The notes under the pieces are model-generated. The model saw only the letters and a list, made by a program, of their open reading frames with translations. It was not told the origin of the DNA and did not search any database. A DNA stretch of 46,021 nucleotides, taken from Deinococcus piscis. GTDB lineage: Bacteria > Deinococcota > Deinococci > Deinococcales > Deinococcaceae. Within the stretch, counting starts at the first letter, position 1. Each line of letters starts with the position of its first letter. The stretch lies in contig NZ_BNAL01000025.1 in the NCBI RefSeq assembly GCF_014653275.1, positions 1-46,021 on the forward strand, written 5' to 3'. This document shows positions 11,892-23,645 of this stretch, in pieces. The position numbers and the translations under genes are program-made.

Positions 11892-14800
11892 TTATCCTTC
11901 TCCGAAAATAAAAGCGTAGCGCGCCAGTGTGGCGGGCCACTCACTCTGGTCATGGGTGAATGTGATGACGGTGTATCCCGCCAGCTCCAGCTCCTCACGC
12001 TTGCGGACGTCTATGCTGGCCTGCCCCGGCAACTGGTGATGTGGTCCATCAATGAAAATTACTGCCGCTTCAGCTGCATAGGCGAAATCCGGGCGAACAT
12101 AGTGGTCCGAAATCAGCGGCTGAGCGTGTGACGGAAGCCTCCTGGCCTCTACTTGCAAGAACTGTAACCATGCCCGCTCCAACTCACTGCCGCAGGCCGC
12201 CAAAAGCGTCTCTAGGTGGCCCTCCCCGTCCCTATCCGCAAGGAGCACGCCCGCTTCCCGCAGGGAAAGCAGCAAGTCCCGGACGGCAAAGCGGTCAAGC
12301 CATTCATGGAATGTTTGATTGCCATATGTCATTAAGCAGTCATAACAAGCCGCCTCGCAGCGCTCGGCAGCATGGGGAGCCTGCCCCTGGTCCCTGCCAG
12401 TCTCCGGGTCAAAGTGCAACAGGCCCAGCGCACACCTGGCGACCTCCCCCAGCGCACCAGAGCGGAACACCAGGTCTTGCAGCACCCCAGATCCTCCCTC
12501 TGACGCCTCGTACAGCAGAATCTGACGCGGCTCCCGGCTCCCGGGAAGCAGCTCGGCAGCCAGTTCGCTGTCTTCCAGTTGGTAGGCGAGCTGGACAGCA
12601 TTTTTCAGCGCGCTCATCAGGGTCGCCATGCTGGCTGAGTCTTGCGGCGTCGCTGGCTCAATCAGCAGCACATTGCGGGTGTCCTCGACATAGGGAATGA
12701 CCTTTTGCACCGGCACGTCCCGCCCACCCGCAGCCTTCACCTTGCGCTGGTAGGCCACCTTGCTCAACCACTGTGAGGTCTCTGGATCAAACAGGAATCC
12801 TAGCTCCTGCTTGTTCTCACGGTTGCGCCAGCCGTAATTGATGCGCCACAGCGTCGCTCCATCGCCGTAGGTCAGGTTCAGCAGTGGGCAATCTGCCTTG
12901 GCCACCGCCTGCACCCGGTCTGCCCGTCCTCCGCGCGAGGCAAAGCGCAGGCCACTTTTGATATCAAAGCCAATACGCCGCCGCTCTTCCTCATCGCTTC
13001 CGATGCGTTCCCGCCGGCGGGTCGCCACCGAAGTCATTCGGAACAGGTCTGGACGGGCCGGGGGCAGCGGCAGACTGCAGTTTTCGCAGACATCCCGCGC
13101 CTGAGCGCTGCTCCCATAGTGCAAGTAACCGCACGTCTCGCAGCGCTGGGCACTGATGGTAGGCAACTCACTTGTCTCACCGCGCGCAGGCACAATCACC
13201 TTATTGGCTTCGTACTTGGCCCCGTTGTGGTACACGATGGCATTCGGGCCAAACTCGGACAGTGCCAGGAAGCGGGGGCGGGAGAGATAACTGTCATTCC
13301 TACCTTTCATGCCGCGCCGACCAGGAATGTAGGCGGATAGAGGCAGGCGGGCGAAGTTGTACCCCGGCAGGAAGCCCTCCGAGGCAAGGTAGCGGTAAGT
13401 ATAGAAATCCGAAAGCTCACCGTCTGGCTCACGCAGCAGCCTCAGCTGAGTATTGGCCTCAGCATGGAGCCGCTGGGCTGTGTCCCGTATATGCCCCTTG
13501 GTGGCGTCAGCCAACACCGCATTGTTTAGGTGCAGCTGCGACAGGGCGCTGCGGTACAAGTCACGCCAGCGATCACAGGCCCGGTCAAACTCCTGCGCTG
13601 CTTGCCTGACCGTGTACTCCAGCCACTCTTCGCTGTACCAGGTGGTGTGGCTCAGAGTGGGGCCCAGGCTATCGAGCAGCTGTCTGGCCCGCACCAAGGT
13701 ACGCTGGCGTACACCCTCGTCGCCAAACGGAAGCAGCACATCGGCCAGCAGCGCCAGACTGGGTTCTTCACCACCTGTCTCTAGCAACTCAGCCACCGAC
13801 GCTGGCAGCTTATGGCCGGTTTCGGCCAACCAGATGGCGTGAATATGTGAACGAATCAGGGCTTCATTGCCCAACTCAATGCGGGGCGTGGACACACTGC
13901 CACCGACCATCAGCTGGGGCCGCCGGAAAAAGTATTGGTCGTGATTGTTGCCCGTGGTGGCATAAGTCATGACCAGTGCTGGCTGTCCGCTACGGCCCGC
14001 ACGGCCTGACCGCTGGGCATAGTTGGCTGGGGTCGGCGGCACATTGCGCAGATGCACCACGTTCAGATTGCTGATATCTACTCCCAGCTCCATGGTCGGT
14101 GAGCAAAAGAGTGCAGGAAGCTGCGCGCTGCGAAAGGCTTCTTCGCGTTTTTCGCGCTCGTCAGGGCGAATCTGGGCGGTGTGCTCCGAGCCATGCAGGT
14201 TATGGAATTCCGAAGCAGGCTGCTGATACAGCGAGCGAAAAAAGGCATTCACTCCTGGGGCGTCGCCTTCCTGACGGACCACCCGCAGCACATCTACTGC
14301 CGCGTCAGTTCCTGGCCCCGCCCGCCACACGAAACTGGTGCCCTTCAGCTGATAAGCCCCTGGTTCCACCTCTTCAATGAATTCCGACAGTGCAGCAACC
14401 AGGTCCTGCAATATGGCGTCAATGTCGCTGCGGCTCAGACTCAGGCTCCAGCCCAGAACCTCAGGACGTCTCAGATAGCGGCCCACCGCCCCCAGCGCAC
14501 TCAGAGGCAGCCGTCCAGAAGAACGCCCCTCCTCGCGTGAGGAGGACCCCAGGACAACTTTCTGGGCAACAGTGAGATTATTGGCCTCTTCCGGTGGCAG
14601 GTACAGCGGGCTGTCCTCCCGAATCTGCCCCTGGTTCTTGACGACCATGTCCAGGAAATTCGTATCCAGGTAGGGCGCTTTGATGGCCAGATTCCGCCGC
14701 AACCAGTCGAGCAGAGCCACCGCAGCCCGCTCGCGCGCCTCTACCACCCCGCTGCGCACGACAGACAGGGCCGGGTGCGCCCGCTCCCAGAGGTCCTGTG

Positions 14801-16994
14801 CCTCACAAACCTCACGCAAATAGGGATAGTCGAACCGCACCAGGTCAACCCCTTCCAAGTTGGGCAAGGTCAGGCGGCGGCCCTCGGCCAGGTCACTGTA
14901 CAGGGCGTAGCCAATCAGGTTCTGCGCCGTTTTGACTGTGCGGTCGCGCTCCCCGAAGCGGACACTGGGATCGCTGGCGAATGAAGCGAAGTCCAAGTCC
15001 ATCGCTGCGTACACCTTCTGCGCAATATCCTCAAGGTGAAGGGGACCCTGTTGCAAGGCACGCGCCAGAGCCGCCCGCAAAGAAGCCACAAAAATGAAGT
15101 CGTTGAAGTGGCCCGCTTGCAAGGAGGCGTCCTGGCGGTTGTCGGTGAACGATAGGATTTTCCGGGCATCGCTGCGGAGGTCCGATTTCCGCAGGCCCTG
15201 AATGGCTGCCATGCTCAGCAACGTGGTGGCTGTGGAGCGGCCCTCGCTCGATAGGGTGGACAGCTTGGTGAGCTTACCTGTGCGGCCGAGATAGGTCACA
15301 CCGCAGCACAGGCAAAAGCGAAACTCCCCCTGAAGAAAGGCGGCCTGGAGCCCGGCAGCATTCTGTTCTCCCAGGCCACCGACCCGCACCGGCTGAGGCA
15401 GCTGTCTGCGGCGGCCTGGTTTGATTTTCAGCCGGCCATTCTTTTCCTCAACCCAGCCCTCTGGCAGCCGCTCCAGCATCTCGTCCTCGTCTACAGGCCA
15501 CGCCGGGTGCCCCAGATAGAGATAGCCGTCGTCCGGTGTGCTCTCCTGACGAACTTCGTTGCTGCGGGCCACGAAAGTCTCTTGGCCAGTGTCTAGGTCC
15601 TGGGTCCGCCGGACCGAGTAATACTCCTGACCACAGTTGCGGCAGAACTCCAGCGGATAGAGTCGCAGCTGCCGCCCGCTCTTTGGTGCATAGACCTGAC
15701 CACGTAAGGTGAGGTGCTCCAGACGCTCATCCGGCGAGAGGAGCGGGGCATAGACTGTGGCTGCCTTGCTGATGAACTGGTGAAGGCGAAAAGCAAAGAC
15801 GGGCCGGCCAGTTTCTGGATGAGCAATGGTATTACCGGCCAGCAATCTCCGCTCCAGGGCTTCCAGACACTGGAGCTGTGGCAGTCCCGTCTGGTCAGCC
15901 AGCTTCACTGCCAGGCCCTCCTCACCGGAAATGGCCTGAGGCATGCGGCGGTCAAAGCGTTGGGCCTCCTCATCCCAGCGCAGGCCTACTGCATCTTCTA
16001 GCCAGACCACCAGTGCATCCTGCACAAACTGCGTGAAATTGTATGGAACTGGCTGGGCCACAGCGGCTTTGAGCTGCTCTAAGGTGGGCTGACCATGAGT
16101 CACGCGTTCCAGACTTTCACCAATGACCTGTTCAGCCGTCAGCTTGACACCAAACAGCTGCGAGGCGACGGAGGCCACGGTCCGCTGGCGCTCGGCGTAA
16201 TCCGGGCTGGACGACATGGTGGCGCTGGTTCCAACACAGATGGCATCCGGTGCCTTAAGCCGCTCACGGAGCCGGCGAATCAGCAGAGCCACGTCAGCTC
16301 CCTGGCGGCCACGGTAGGTATGGAGCTCATCAAACACGATGAAGCGCACACCCTCAGCGGCGCGTACCAGGGCCGCCTCGTCCTGACGGGTCAGAATCAG
16401 TTCGAGCATCATGTAATTGGTCAGCAAAATGTCGGGGGGGTTGGCGATGATCGCATCTTTTTCTTCGCGCGATTCTTGACCGGTATAACGTTTAAACGTT
16501 ACCGCTCCACTGTCTCCCAAAAACTTGCTCAGTTCCTCGATCTGGCTGTTGGCCAGAGCGTTCATCGGATAGACTACAATTGCCTGAACACCTTTCCCAC
16601 TCCCATGGCATAGCACGTGGTCAACAATGGGCAAGATATAGGTCAATGACTTCCCCGAGCCAGTTCCGGTGGTCACCACATAAGAGCGGCCCGCGCGGGC
16701 CAGCTGAATAGCTTGACGCTGGTGGGCATGCAGCCGCAGCGGGAGTCTGGATTCACCGGCCACGAACAGCTCGGCGCACTGAGGATGGAGCAAGCCTTGT
16801 TGCGCCAGCTCCGTGACGCTTCCTCCCGGCATAAAGTTCGGGTTCAACTGCGCCAGTGGGTCAGGCCAGAACATCCCACTTTCCATCTGGGCATCCACAT
16901 AGGCGCGAATCTCCCGGTCACGAATGTGAACGAAGGAGGACACATAAGACGCGTATTGGCGGATAACATCGTTTCTGTACTCGAAAATATTCAT
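11892..16994 (-). CDS. Giant DEAD/DEAH helicase with zinc clusters, DUF1998 and C-terminal nuclease-like domain
   Basis: A 1700-residue protein at the head of the defence operon. It begins with a helicase lobe: Walker A TGTGSGKS near residue 112, DELH near 220, GTSAT near 257. A long insertion of about 600 residues carries Cys pairs (FCRNCG near 450, CLCCG near 561). The second lobe has ELGVDISNL and motif [12 protein letters not shown] near 998. A zinc ribbon (CETCG...CENC, about 1285-1305) and the DUF1998 motif ([15 protein letters not shown], near 1553) follow. The last 80 residues (RPDFAY, then VIFIDGPHH, then a basic R-K-R helix and [10 protein letters not shown]) resemble DUF559/Vsr-type restriction nucleases. 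The same helicase-DUF1998 plan is known from MrfA, Druantia DruE and, split over two genes, DISARM DrmA and DrmB. ATG 16994 was chosen over an upstream TTG because the family N-terminus starts there (MNIFEYR...YASYV). TACAGT 14 bases upstream may be its -10. Confidence 0.85.
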   Translation of the reverse strand: MNIFEYRNDVIRQYASYVSSFVHIRDREIRAYVDAQMESGMFWPDPLAQLNPNFMPGGSVTELAQQGLLHPQCAELFVAGESRLPLRLHAHQRQAIQLARAGRSYVVTTGTGSGKSLTYILPIVDHVLCHGSGKGVQAIVVYPMNALANSQIEELSKFLGDSGAVTFKRYTGQESREEKDAIIANPPDILLTNYMMLELILTRQDEAALVRAAEGVRFIVFDELHTYRGRQGADVALLIRRLRERLKAPDAICVGTSATMSSSPDYAERQRTVASVASQLFGVKLTAEQVIGESLERVTHGQPTLEQLKAAVAQPVPYNFTQFVQDALVVWLEDAVGLRWDEEAQRFDRRMPQAISGEEGLAVKLADQTGLPQLQCLEALERRLLAGNTIAHPETGRPVFAFRLHQFISKAATVYAPLLSPDERLEHLTLRGQVYAPKSGRQLRLYPLEFCRNCGQEYYSVRRTQDLDTGQETFVARSNEVRQESTPDDGYLYLGHPAWPVDEDEMLERLPEGWVEEKNGRLKIKPGRRRQLPQPVRVGGLGEQNAAGLQAAFLQGEFRFCLCCGVTYLGRTGKLTKLSTLSSEGRSTATTLLSMAAIQGLRKSDLRSDARKILSFTDNRQDASLQAGHFNDFIFVASLRAALARALQQGPLHLEDIAQKVYAAMDLDFASFASDPSVRFGERDRTVKTAQNLIGYALYSDLAEGRRLTLPNLEGVDLVRFDYPYLREVCEAQDLWERAHPALSVVRSGVVEARERAAVALLDWLRRNLAIKAPYLDTNFLDMVVKNQGQIREDSPLYLPPEEANNLTVAQKVVLGSSSREEGRSSGRLPLSALGAVGRYLRRPEVLGWSLSLSRSDIDAILQDLVAALSEFIEEVEPGAYQLKGTSFVWRAGPGTDAAVDVLRVVRQEGDAPGVNAFFRSLYQQPASEFHNLHGSEHTAQIRPDEREKREEAFRSAQLPALFCSPTMELGVDISNLNVVHLRNVPPTPANYAQRSGRAGRSGQPALVMTYATTGNNHDQYFFRRPQLMVGGSVSTPRIELGNEALIRSHIHAIWLAETGHKLPASVAELLETGGEEPSLALLADVLLPFGDEGVRQRTLVRARQLLDSLGPTLSHTTWYSEEWLEYTVRQAAQEFDRACDRWRDLYRSALSQLHLNNAVLADATKGHIRDTAQRLHAEANTQLRLLREPDGELSDFYTYRYLASEGFLPGYNFARLPLSAYIPGRRGMKGRNDSYLSRPRFLALSEFGPNAIVYHNGAKYEANKVIVPARGETSELPTISAQRCETCGYLHYGSSAQARDVCENCSLPLPPARPDLFRMTSVATRRRERIGSDEEERRRIGFDIKSGLRFASRGGRADRVQAVAKADCPLLNLTYGDGATLWRINYGWRNRENKQELGFLFDPETSQWLSKVAYQRKVKAAGGRDVPVQKVIPYVEDTRNVLLIEPATPQDSASMATLMSALKNAVQLAYQLEDSELAAELLPGSREPRQILLYEASEGGSGVLQDLVFRSGALGEVARCALGLLHFDPETGRDQGQAPHAAERCEAACYDCLMTYGNQTFHEWLDRFAVRDLLLSLREAGVLLADRDGEGHLETLLAACGSELERAWLQFLQVEARRLPSHAQPLISDHYVRPDFAYAAEAAVIFIDGPHHQLPGQASIDVRKREELELAGYTVITFTHDQSEWPATLARYAFIFGEG

Positions 16995-17250
16995 ACGGGT
17001 GTGGGCAGACTGTAGGGGACGTGATCGGCTGGGAGCATTGTTCAAGCATAGAAGAACCAGTCAGCAGGACGAGTGAAATTTGCCAGTGGTTCCCGCCGTC
17101 TCCTCAACTGGTCTCAGCATGTGGTAAGACAACGCCGCGTCCTTGAAATCATACGTACTCTCCACTCCTCACCATTTCGCAAAAAGCGCGCCACTTGGCT
17201 TCATCGCCAAAATTCCTAGCTCAGCCACAATCTGCATCTCCAACAAACGA

Positions 17251-17286
17251 AGGAGGCAGCGACCCCGCACAGGCCCGCTGCCTCCT
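17251..17286 (-). terminator. Hairpin terminator of the lpd transcript
   Basis: A perfect 10-bp inverted repeat (AGGAGGCAGC and GCTGCCTCCT) with a 16-base loop sits 16 bases past the lpd stop; on the minus strand it is followed by a moderately T-rich TTCGTTTGTT. The rest of the 308-bp gap 16995-17302 shows no gene; it must hold the promoter of the defence operon. Confidence 0.6.
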
Positions 17287-17302
17287 GTCCCGGTTCAGAC
17301 CA

Positions 17303-18709
<1,407 letters not shown>

Positions 18710-18780
18710 GTTTGCCAGTGTAGCGCTGACAACGACGCCGATTTGGCCCTGTCTCCCAAACAGGGACAAGGCCCCTGCGC

Positions 18781-20358
18781 CTACTGCGGCAGACCCGCAA
18801 AGTATTCGGCCAGCCCTGCGCTGATGGCCTGGGCATACGCTTCCTGACCAGCAGGACTCATCAGCACGCGCAGATTCTGGGGATCAGTGAGGTATCCCAG
18901 CTCCAGCAGCACGCTGGGCTGCGAAGTGGGACGGGTCAGCGCCAGGTGAGCACCGGGGTGCAGGCCATCATCCCCAGCCTGCGGCAAAGCCGTGACCAGC
19001 GCTCTTTGCAGGGCCGAGGCGAGGGGTCGGCTCTGTTCATGCGTAAAGTAGCTGCCGATGCCGCGCACCGTGCGGGGGTCTTTGCCGTCAGGAATGGCAT
19101 TGGCATGAATACTGACCAGCACTTCGGCGTTTTGTTGTTCGGCCAGCAGGGGGCGGCTGTAGAGCGGCACGGTCCGGTCATCTTGCCGGGTCAGGGTGAC
19201 CTGGGCTCCCTGGGCACGCAGCAGCTCGGCGGCCCGCAGGGCAATGGGCAGCGTCAGTCCTTTTTCCGGCACCCGCAGCGGCCCAGCTCCGCCCCGCTCA
19301 GTGCCGCCATGCCCCGGATCAAGCACGATGCGGCGGCCCGCCAGTGACCCAGGGTGGGGGGCGGTGCGGTAACGCAGCACCAGCGCGTCACCCAGCTCGC
19401 CCGTGCGGTAAAAAGCCTGATAGCCGTGCAGTGGCCGGGAAACACCCAAGTCGAGGTAAAGCGCAGCGTCCTGCGCCCAGGAACGGAGGTCCAGGCCCGC
19501 TGGCACGGTCCAGTCACCCCCTACCCGCGCCCCAATCAGGCTGAGCCCAAGCCGCCCGGCCTGCTCACTGAGCACCAGCGGCACGCGGGCCGACACCGGA
19601 AATTCCAGTTCTTGCCACTCACCGGCTGGTGCGCCCCGCAGGCGCGGTGAGCCGACAGCGGCAGTGGGCAGCGGCGTGCGGGCTGGCAACAGCCGCAGTG
19701 TGTCGCGGGTGGCCCACAGCAATCGTCCATCGGCCAAGCGGACCCGGCTCAATTCACCGCGTACACCTATCACCTCAGCACGTGTCCCGGCGCGGGCATA
19801 CAGCACTGGCCACCCAGCGTCGTCCTCCCAGGCGGCGCGCACCGGGTTGACCCCGTACCCCTGGTCGGGGTCCGTCACTTCGGCGACGTGGGGCGGGTTC
19901 AGAAGCTGTAGAGGTGCGGTAGCGCGGGCTGGTGCTGCCTGCCGGGTCACCCGCAGCGTGGCTTTCCACTGCTGGGCACCCCGGCGGCTGGATAGCTGCA
20001 ACCGGTTGAGCCCCGGCTGGAGCGGCACCCACTGGATAAAGAGACCGTCTGGACCGACGGGCAGCGGCTGCCCATTGAGCTGAAGGTCTGCGCCAGGAAG
20101 CACACTGCCCTCGAGCAGCACATGGGCGTGCGCCACCCGGTGACCGTCCGCTGGGTAGGCCAGGAAAATCGGTGCTTGAGGATGGTCCAGTGGCAGACCC
20201 GCTTGGGCCATTTGGGCCTGGGGCGACTGGCTTACAGTCGCCTGGGCTGCAGCCGACTGCAAAGCCAGGAAGAGGAGTGCTGCCAGCCCCCCTGTCAGCG
20301 GGCCAGGGCGGACACGCAAGGCTCGCGCACAACACCGGAAAGTAGAACGTTGGGACAT
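18781..20358 (-). CDS. N-acetylmuramoyl-L-alanine amidase (Amidase_3), secreted
   Basis: A 525-residue cell-wall hydrolase that cuts the bond between MurNAc and the stem peptide. An N-terminal signal peptide (hydrophobic stretch [18 protein letters not shown] after basic residues) sends it across the membrane. Residues 60-330 form a substrate or wall-binding region that includes an SH3-like part. The zinc amidase domain follows: DPGHGG near 347, the Glu of VPEKGL near 365, SIHAN near 414, and the catalytic Glu in LLELGYLTD near 485. GGAGG stands five bases before ATG 20358. Probable role in daughter-cell separation or wall remodelling. It runs in the same direction as lpd with a 71-bp gap, but I see no functional link. 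Confidence 0.9.
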   Translation of the reverse strand: MSQRSTFRCCARALRVRPGPLTGGLAALLFLALQSAAAQATVSQSPQAQMAQAGLPLDHPQAPIFLAYPADGHRVAHAHVLLEGSVLPGADLQLNGQPLPVGPDGLFIQWVPLQPGLNRLQLSSRRGAQQWKATLRVTRQAAPARATAPLQLLNPPHVAEVTDPDQGYGVNPVRAAWEDDAGWPVLYARAGTRAEVIGVRGELSRVRLADGRLLWATRDTLRLLPARTPLPTAAVGSPRLRGAPAGEWQELEFPVSARVPLVLSEQAGRLGLSLIGARVGGDWTVPAGLDLRSWAQDAALYLDLGVSRPLHGYQAFYRTGELGDALVLRYRTAPHPGSLAGRRIVLDPGHGGTERGGAGPLRVPEKGLTLPIALRAAELLRAQGAQVTLTRQDDRTVPLYSRPLLAEQQNAEVLVSIHANAIPDGKDPRTVRGIGSYFTHEQSRPLASALQRALVTALPQAGDDGLHPGAHLALTRPTSQPSVLLELGYLTDPQNLRVLMSPAGQEAYAQAISAGLAEYFAGLPQ

Positions 20359-20618
20359 ACGGGCCTCCTGAGTTCAGGCCCAGCCGCCGCAGCGCTCCAG
20401 ACCAAGGATATCCACTCTAGAGCAGATAAAAAGATGGAAGACTTTCCCGCGAGCGGAGCAAGTGCAAAACGCCGAACAGGACAGGGAATGATGGGACCGC
20501 CGGGGCTTTGCGGGGAAACACATCTGCTTCCGGGAAGAGCCCGGAAGGCTGCTATCAGCAAGTAGCCCCTGGCCTCCTGCTGCTCCCCTCCTGCTGCGCT
20601 GCGGGTTGCCAATATGGG

Positions 20619-20647
20619 TTGCAAGTATGTGAACCATCCAGTATAGA
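20619..20647 (+). promoter_or_regulatory. Sigma-70-type promoter for the DUF937 protein gene
   Basis: TTGCAA at 20619-20624, a 17-base spacer, and TATAGA at 20642-20647, about 94 bases upstream of the start codon. The GTGAACC in the spacer (20629-20635) is repeated in inverted form as GGTTCAC at 20691-20697, and an exact palindrome GGGGTGTCACCCC occupies 20706-20718 just before the ribosome-binding site; either could be an operator. The rest of the 382-bp divergent gap 20359-20740 holds no gene that I can support. Confidence 0.6.
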
Positions 20648-20740
20648 AGATTTCAGCTGGAACTTTAGGATGGATAGTTTCTAAAGCTCTGGTTCACAAG
20701 TGGGGGGGGTGTCACCCCTACCTTACGCTAAGGAGTGTCT

Positions 20741-22522
20741 ATGAACTTACAAGATCAATTCAGCAACTTTTTTTCCAACCGCGTGGTCGAACTGCTGGCC
20801 GGTGCCGTTGGCCTGAACCCCTCGCAAACCCAATCGGCCCTGCGCGCCATCTTGCCTCAGCAGCTGGACAGCCTGGCTGATCTGGCCGCCAACCCGCAGA
20901 CGGCTTCCAACCTGAGCTCCCTGTGGACCGGCAATGATCTGCCCCAGGACCCTGAGCTGGCGCTGGGCAGTGCTGACGGCCTGAGCCGCCTCGAAACTTT
21001 GGGACAGACCCTGAGTGGTCGCCTGTTCGGCGGCAACAGCAACTGGCTGGGCGACGCAGCGCAGTTGGCTGGCGGCAATCAGAGCGCGGCCACCCGCCTG
21101 AGCCACCTGGCCCTGCCCCTGCTGCTGAGCTTCCTGGGCCGCAGCGGCGTGACTTCTCAGAACGCCGCCACTCAGCTGCTCGGCATGCGCGGCGCCCTGG
21201 GTGCCTTGCTGCCCGCCGCAGGCTTGGCCGGCGCAACCAAAGTGGCTGTGACTGAAGGCATCGGCACCGGCGAAGTGATTGACTCGGTGACTGCACGTCC
21301 TGGCGGCGTTGAAGTCCGTGAAGGCGCCACTGTCCACACCGCCGCTCCCACCCCTGCCCCCGAGCCAGAGCGTCACCTGACCGCCGCTCCTGCACCCGTG
21401 CCTCAGGAACGCAGCGGCTGCAACCCTCTGTGGCTGCTGCCCCTGCTGCTGCTGGGTGGCCTGGCCTGGTACCTGAGCCAGAACCGTGAAACGCCCATCC
21501 CTGCGCCGACCACCTCACAGAGCACCACGTCGACCACCACCACTTCCACAACCACCACGTCGGCAACCACCACTGACGCTGGCATTGTGGTGGGCAATGT
21601 CAAGGACGGCGCTGAGCTGCCCCTGGAGCCGTTCGTGCTGAGCGGCACCGCTCCTGCTGACGAAGTGCTGAGCATCACCAACCAAAATGGTGAACTGCTG
21701 GCCACCGAAACCGCTGACGCTGACGGCAAGTGGGAAATCCAAATGCCCGCTCCTCTGGCTGGCGAGAACGTGTACACCGTGACTGGCACCCCCAGCGAAG
21801 CCACCAGCACCTTTACCATTCAGGGCGCTGGCGAAGCGGCAAGCGCAGCGGCAGCGGCAGCGACCACCAGCACGGTGACCACGACCAGCACCGTGACCAC
21901 CAGCGAAACCACCACCAGTGCAGCAGTCACCATCACTGAGCCTGCCAGCGGCGCAGCTGTCCCAGCCGAGTCGTTCTCCATTGCCGGTAAGGGTCAGCCC
22001 AACGCCAAGTACGCCCTGTTTGAAGATGGCGTGAACGTGGGCACGTTCTTCGCCGACGAGCAAGGTGTCTGGAAGGCCGACATCACCGCGCCTGCACCCG
22101 GAGACCGCGTCTATGTGGTCGTGGATGAGAGCGGCAACCAAGTGGCCGAACTGCCCGTGACCGTGAACGAGCCGGTGGCCTCGGCTGACTGCTCGGTCAA
22201 CGATGTGCTGAGCCTGAGCCTGGCCGACGGTGACACCGTGAGTGCCCCCTTCCGCTTTGGCGGCACCGGCAGCGCTGAGAGCTACACCGTGCGCGTGCTG
22301 CGCGGCAGCAAGCAAATCGGCGAGAAGGTTATTGACAACGGCGACAACTGCTCTTGGAGCTACCTGAGCGAGCCCGGCGGTCAAGCTGGCAGCACGGGCG
22401 AAATCACCTACGAAGTGATTCCCGCAGGTGCTGACGCTCCCGAAAGCACCATCACCCTGAACGTGGTTCAGAGTGGTGCAAACTTCGAGAACGGCAAGTA
22501 CGTCGGCCCGACCAGCAACTGA
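20741..22522 (+). CDS. DUF937-domain protein with one membrane helix, Thr-rich linkers and Ig-like domains
   Basis: A 593-residue protein of unknown function. Residues 1 to about 150 form a DUF937 domain (helical, no known activity). A proline/alanine-rich spacer leads to a single membrane helix near 228-247 (LWLLPLLLLGGLAWYL). Next comes a Thr/Ser run, a first Ig-like domain, a second Thr-rich linker, and two further beta-rich Ig-like domains (each opening with a phrase such as ITEPASGAAVPAESFSIAG). Without an N-terminal signal peptide, the DUF937 part should stay in the cytoplasm and the Ig-like tail should face the wall or outside. AGGAG five bases before ATG 20741 fixes the start; a GTG at 20735 overlaps that site and is unlikely. 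It has its own promoter and terminator, so it is monocistronic. A role linking the cytoplasm and envelope is speculation. Confidence 0.8.
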   Translation: MNLQDQFSNFFSNRVVELLAGAVGLNPSQTQSALRAILPQQLDSLADLAANPQTASNLSSLWTGNDLPQDPELALGSADGLSRLETLGQTLSGRLFGGNSNWLGDAAQLAGGNQSAATRLSHLALPLLLSFLGRSGVTSQNAATQLLGMRGALGALLPAAGLAGATKVAVTEGIGTGEVIDSVTARPGGVEVREGATVHTAAPTPAPEPERHLTAAPAPVPQERSGCNPLWLLPLLLLGGLAWYLSQNRETPIPAPTTSQSTTSTTTTSTTTTSATTTDAGIVVGNVKDGAELPLEPFVLSGTAPADEVLSITNQNGELLATETADADGKWEIQMPAPLAGENVYTVTGTPSEATSTFTIQGAGEAASAAAAAATTSTVTTTSTVTTSETTTSAAVTITEPASGAAVPAESFSIAGKGQPNAKYALFEDGVNVGTFFADEQGVWKADITAPAPGDRVYVVVDESGNQVAELPVTVNEPVASADCSVNDVLSLSLADGDTVSAPFRFGGTGSAESYTVRVLRGSKQIGEKVIDNGDNCSWSYLSEPGGQAGSTGEITYEVIPAGADAPESTITLNVVQSGANFENGKYVGPTSN

Positions 22523-22558
22523 GCCAGAGCTCAGCCTACCTGCCTCGCGGTACATCTG

Positions 22559-22584
22559 CCCCTGCCTTCGCGCAGGGGTTTTTT
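22559..22584 (+). terminator. Rho-independent terminator of the DUF937 protein gene
   Basis: CCCCTGC, a six-base loop, GCAGGGG and six T residues: a textbook intrinsic terminator 37 bases past the stop, between convergent genes. The T tract is on the plus strand only. Confidence 0.92.
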
Positions 22585-22616
22585 GTGGGCCTGCGGGATT
22601 AGTCAGCTGTCACGAA

Positions 22617-23645
22617 TCATGGGCCGTGGAGGAAATCCGCCACCACACGGGGCAAGTGGCCAGGGTCCATCAGGAAAGCGTCGTGACCGTGTGGACTGTG
22701 CAGCTCCCAGTATTCGCCGTATGGCAAGGTGGTCACCGAATCGCGCACCTCACGGGCGGTATACAGGAGGTCACTGGAAATGCCTACCGCCAGCACCGGC
22801 ATGCGCAGAGCACGCAGCTCACGGTCAGTCGGCTGGAAAGCGTCCATCGCCTGGGTGATCGCCAGGTAGCTGGCCTCCGAAAACCGGGCGGCCAGCTTCT
22901 CGCCGTGATGCTGCAAGTAGGCCACCACCGGCTGCTCACCCCCCACACGGTGCGGCTGACGCTGCGCCAGACTTTCGGGGCTCCGGTAGCTCAGCATGGC
23001 AATCTGCCGGGCCACCTTCAGACCTTCGCCGCCGGGGGCCAGGGCAATCGCGCTGCGGGCTGCCGTGTTCAGCCCCACCGCCCAGGGCGAGTGCCGGGCC
23101 GGAGCGGCGACGATCACGGCTTTTTGCACCATGTCCGGGTTTTCCAGCAGCCAGGCATAAGCGAGCATGCCGCCCATGCTGCACCCCACCACCTTGACCC
23201 GCCGCACCCCAAGGTGCTCCATCAGGGCGCGGCCTGCGCGGGCCATGTCACGTAGGGTCAGGGCTGCGCCCTCGGGCAAATCTTCGGGGCCACTGGAGCC
23301 GTTGCAGCCGCCCAGCACATTGCCGCACACGATAAATTCCCGGCTGGGGTCCAGCGGACGGCCCACGCCCAGAAAATCAGGCCACCACGCGTGGACAGCG
23401 CTGTCTCCCGTGAGGGCGTGCAGCACCAGCACAGCTTCGTCGGCAGGGCGGCCATAGGTGTGATAGTTCACCTGAATGTCACTGACCGCCAGCCCGCAGT
23501 CCAGCAGCAAGGGCTGGTCGCGGAACAGTTTGACGTGTGCAAACGATACCTGCGAGCGCACCGCCGCAGCCTGCACCATCGGTGATTCGGAATAGTCGTA
23601 ATCGAAGCTGGCCGACTCTGCGGGTACAGGTCTGTCTGGCGTCAT
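22617..23645 (-). CDS. metX: Homoserine O-acetyltransferase
   Basis: A 342-residue alpha/beta hydrolase-fold enzyme that transfers an acetyl group from acetyl-CoA to homoserine, activating it for sulfhydrylation. The nucleophile elbow GCSMGGM places the catalytic Ser at residue 156; the Asp lies in GISSDLLY and the His in HGHDAFL near the C-terminus. [16 protein letters not shown] is the family oxyanion region. The start ATG overlaps the metY stop (ATGA), so metY and metX are one translationally coupled unit under the SAM riboswitch upstream of metY. Some MetX-like proteins use succinyl-CoA or serine; the pairing with MetY supports homoserine acetylation here. Confidence 0.93.
   Translation of the reverse strand: MTPDRPVPAESASFDYDYSESPMVQAAAVRSQVSFAHVKLFRDQPLLLDCGLAVSDIQVNYHTYGRPADEAVLVLHALTGDSAVHAWWPDFLGVGRPLDPSREFIVCGNVLGGCNGSSGPEDLPEGAALTLRDMARAGRALMEHLGVRRVKVVGCSMGGMLAYAWLLENPDMVQKAVIVAAPARHSPWAVGLNTAARSAIALAPGGEGLKVARQIAMLSYRSPESLAQRQPHRVGGEQPVVAYLQHHGEKLAARFSEASYLAITQAMDAFQPTDRELRALRMPVLAVGISSDLLYTAREVRDSVTTLPYGEYWELHSPHGHDAFLMDPGHLPRVVADFLHGP

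Noticed and set aside
9601..11919. Long open frame on the plus strand opposite the SNF2 helicase gene, about 770 codons
   Set aside because: It mirrors the real gene's codon pattern in GC-rich DNA, has no family motifs and no ribosome-binding site.
11890..11940. Longer form of the SNF2 helicase starting at 11940
   Set aside because: The extra 17 residues overlap the upstream gene and lack a ribosome-binding site, while GGAGAAGGA directly precedes ATG 11889.
17046..17302. tRNA or small RNA gene in the gap before lpd
   Set aside because: No T-loop GGTTCGAATCC-like sequence or cloverleaf was seen; only the lpd terminator is supported.
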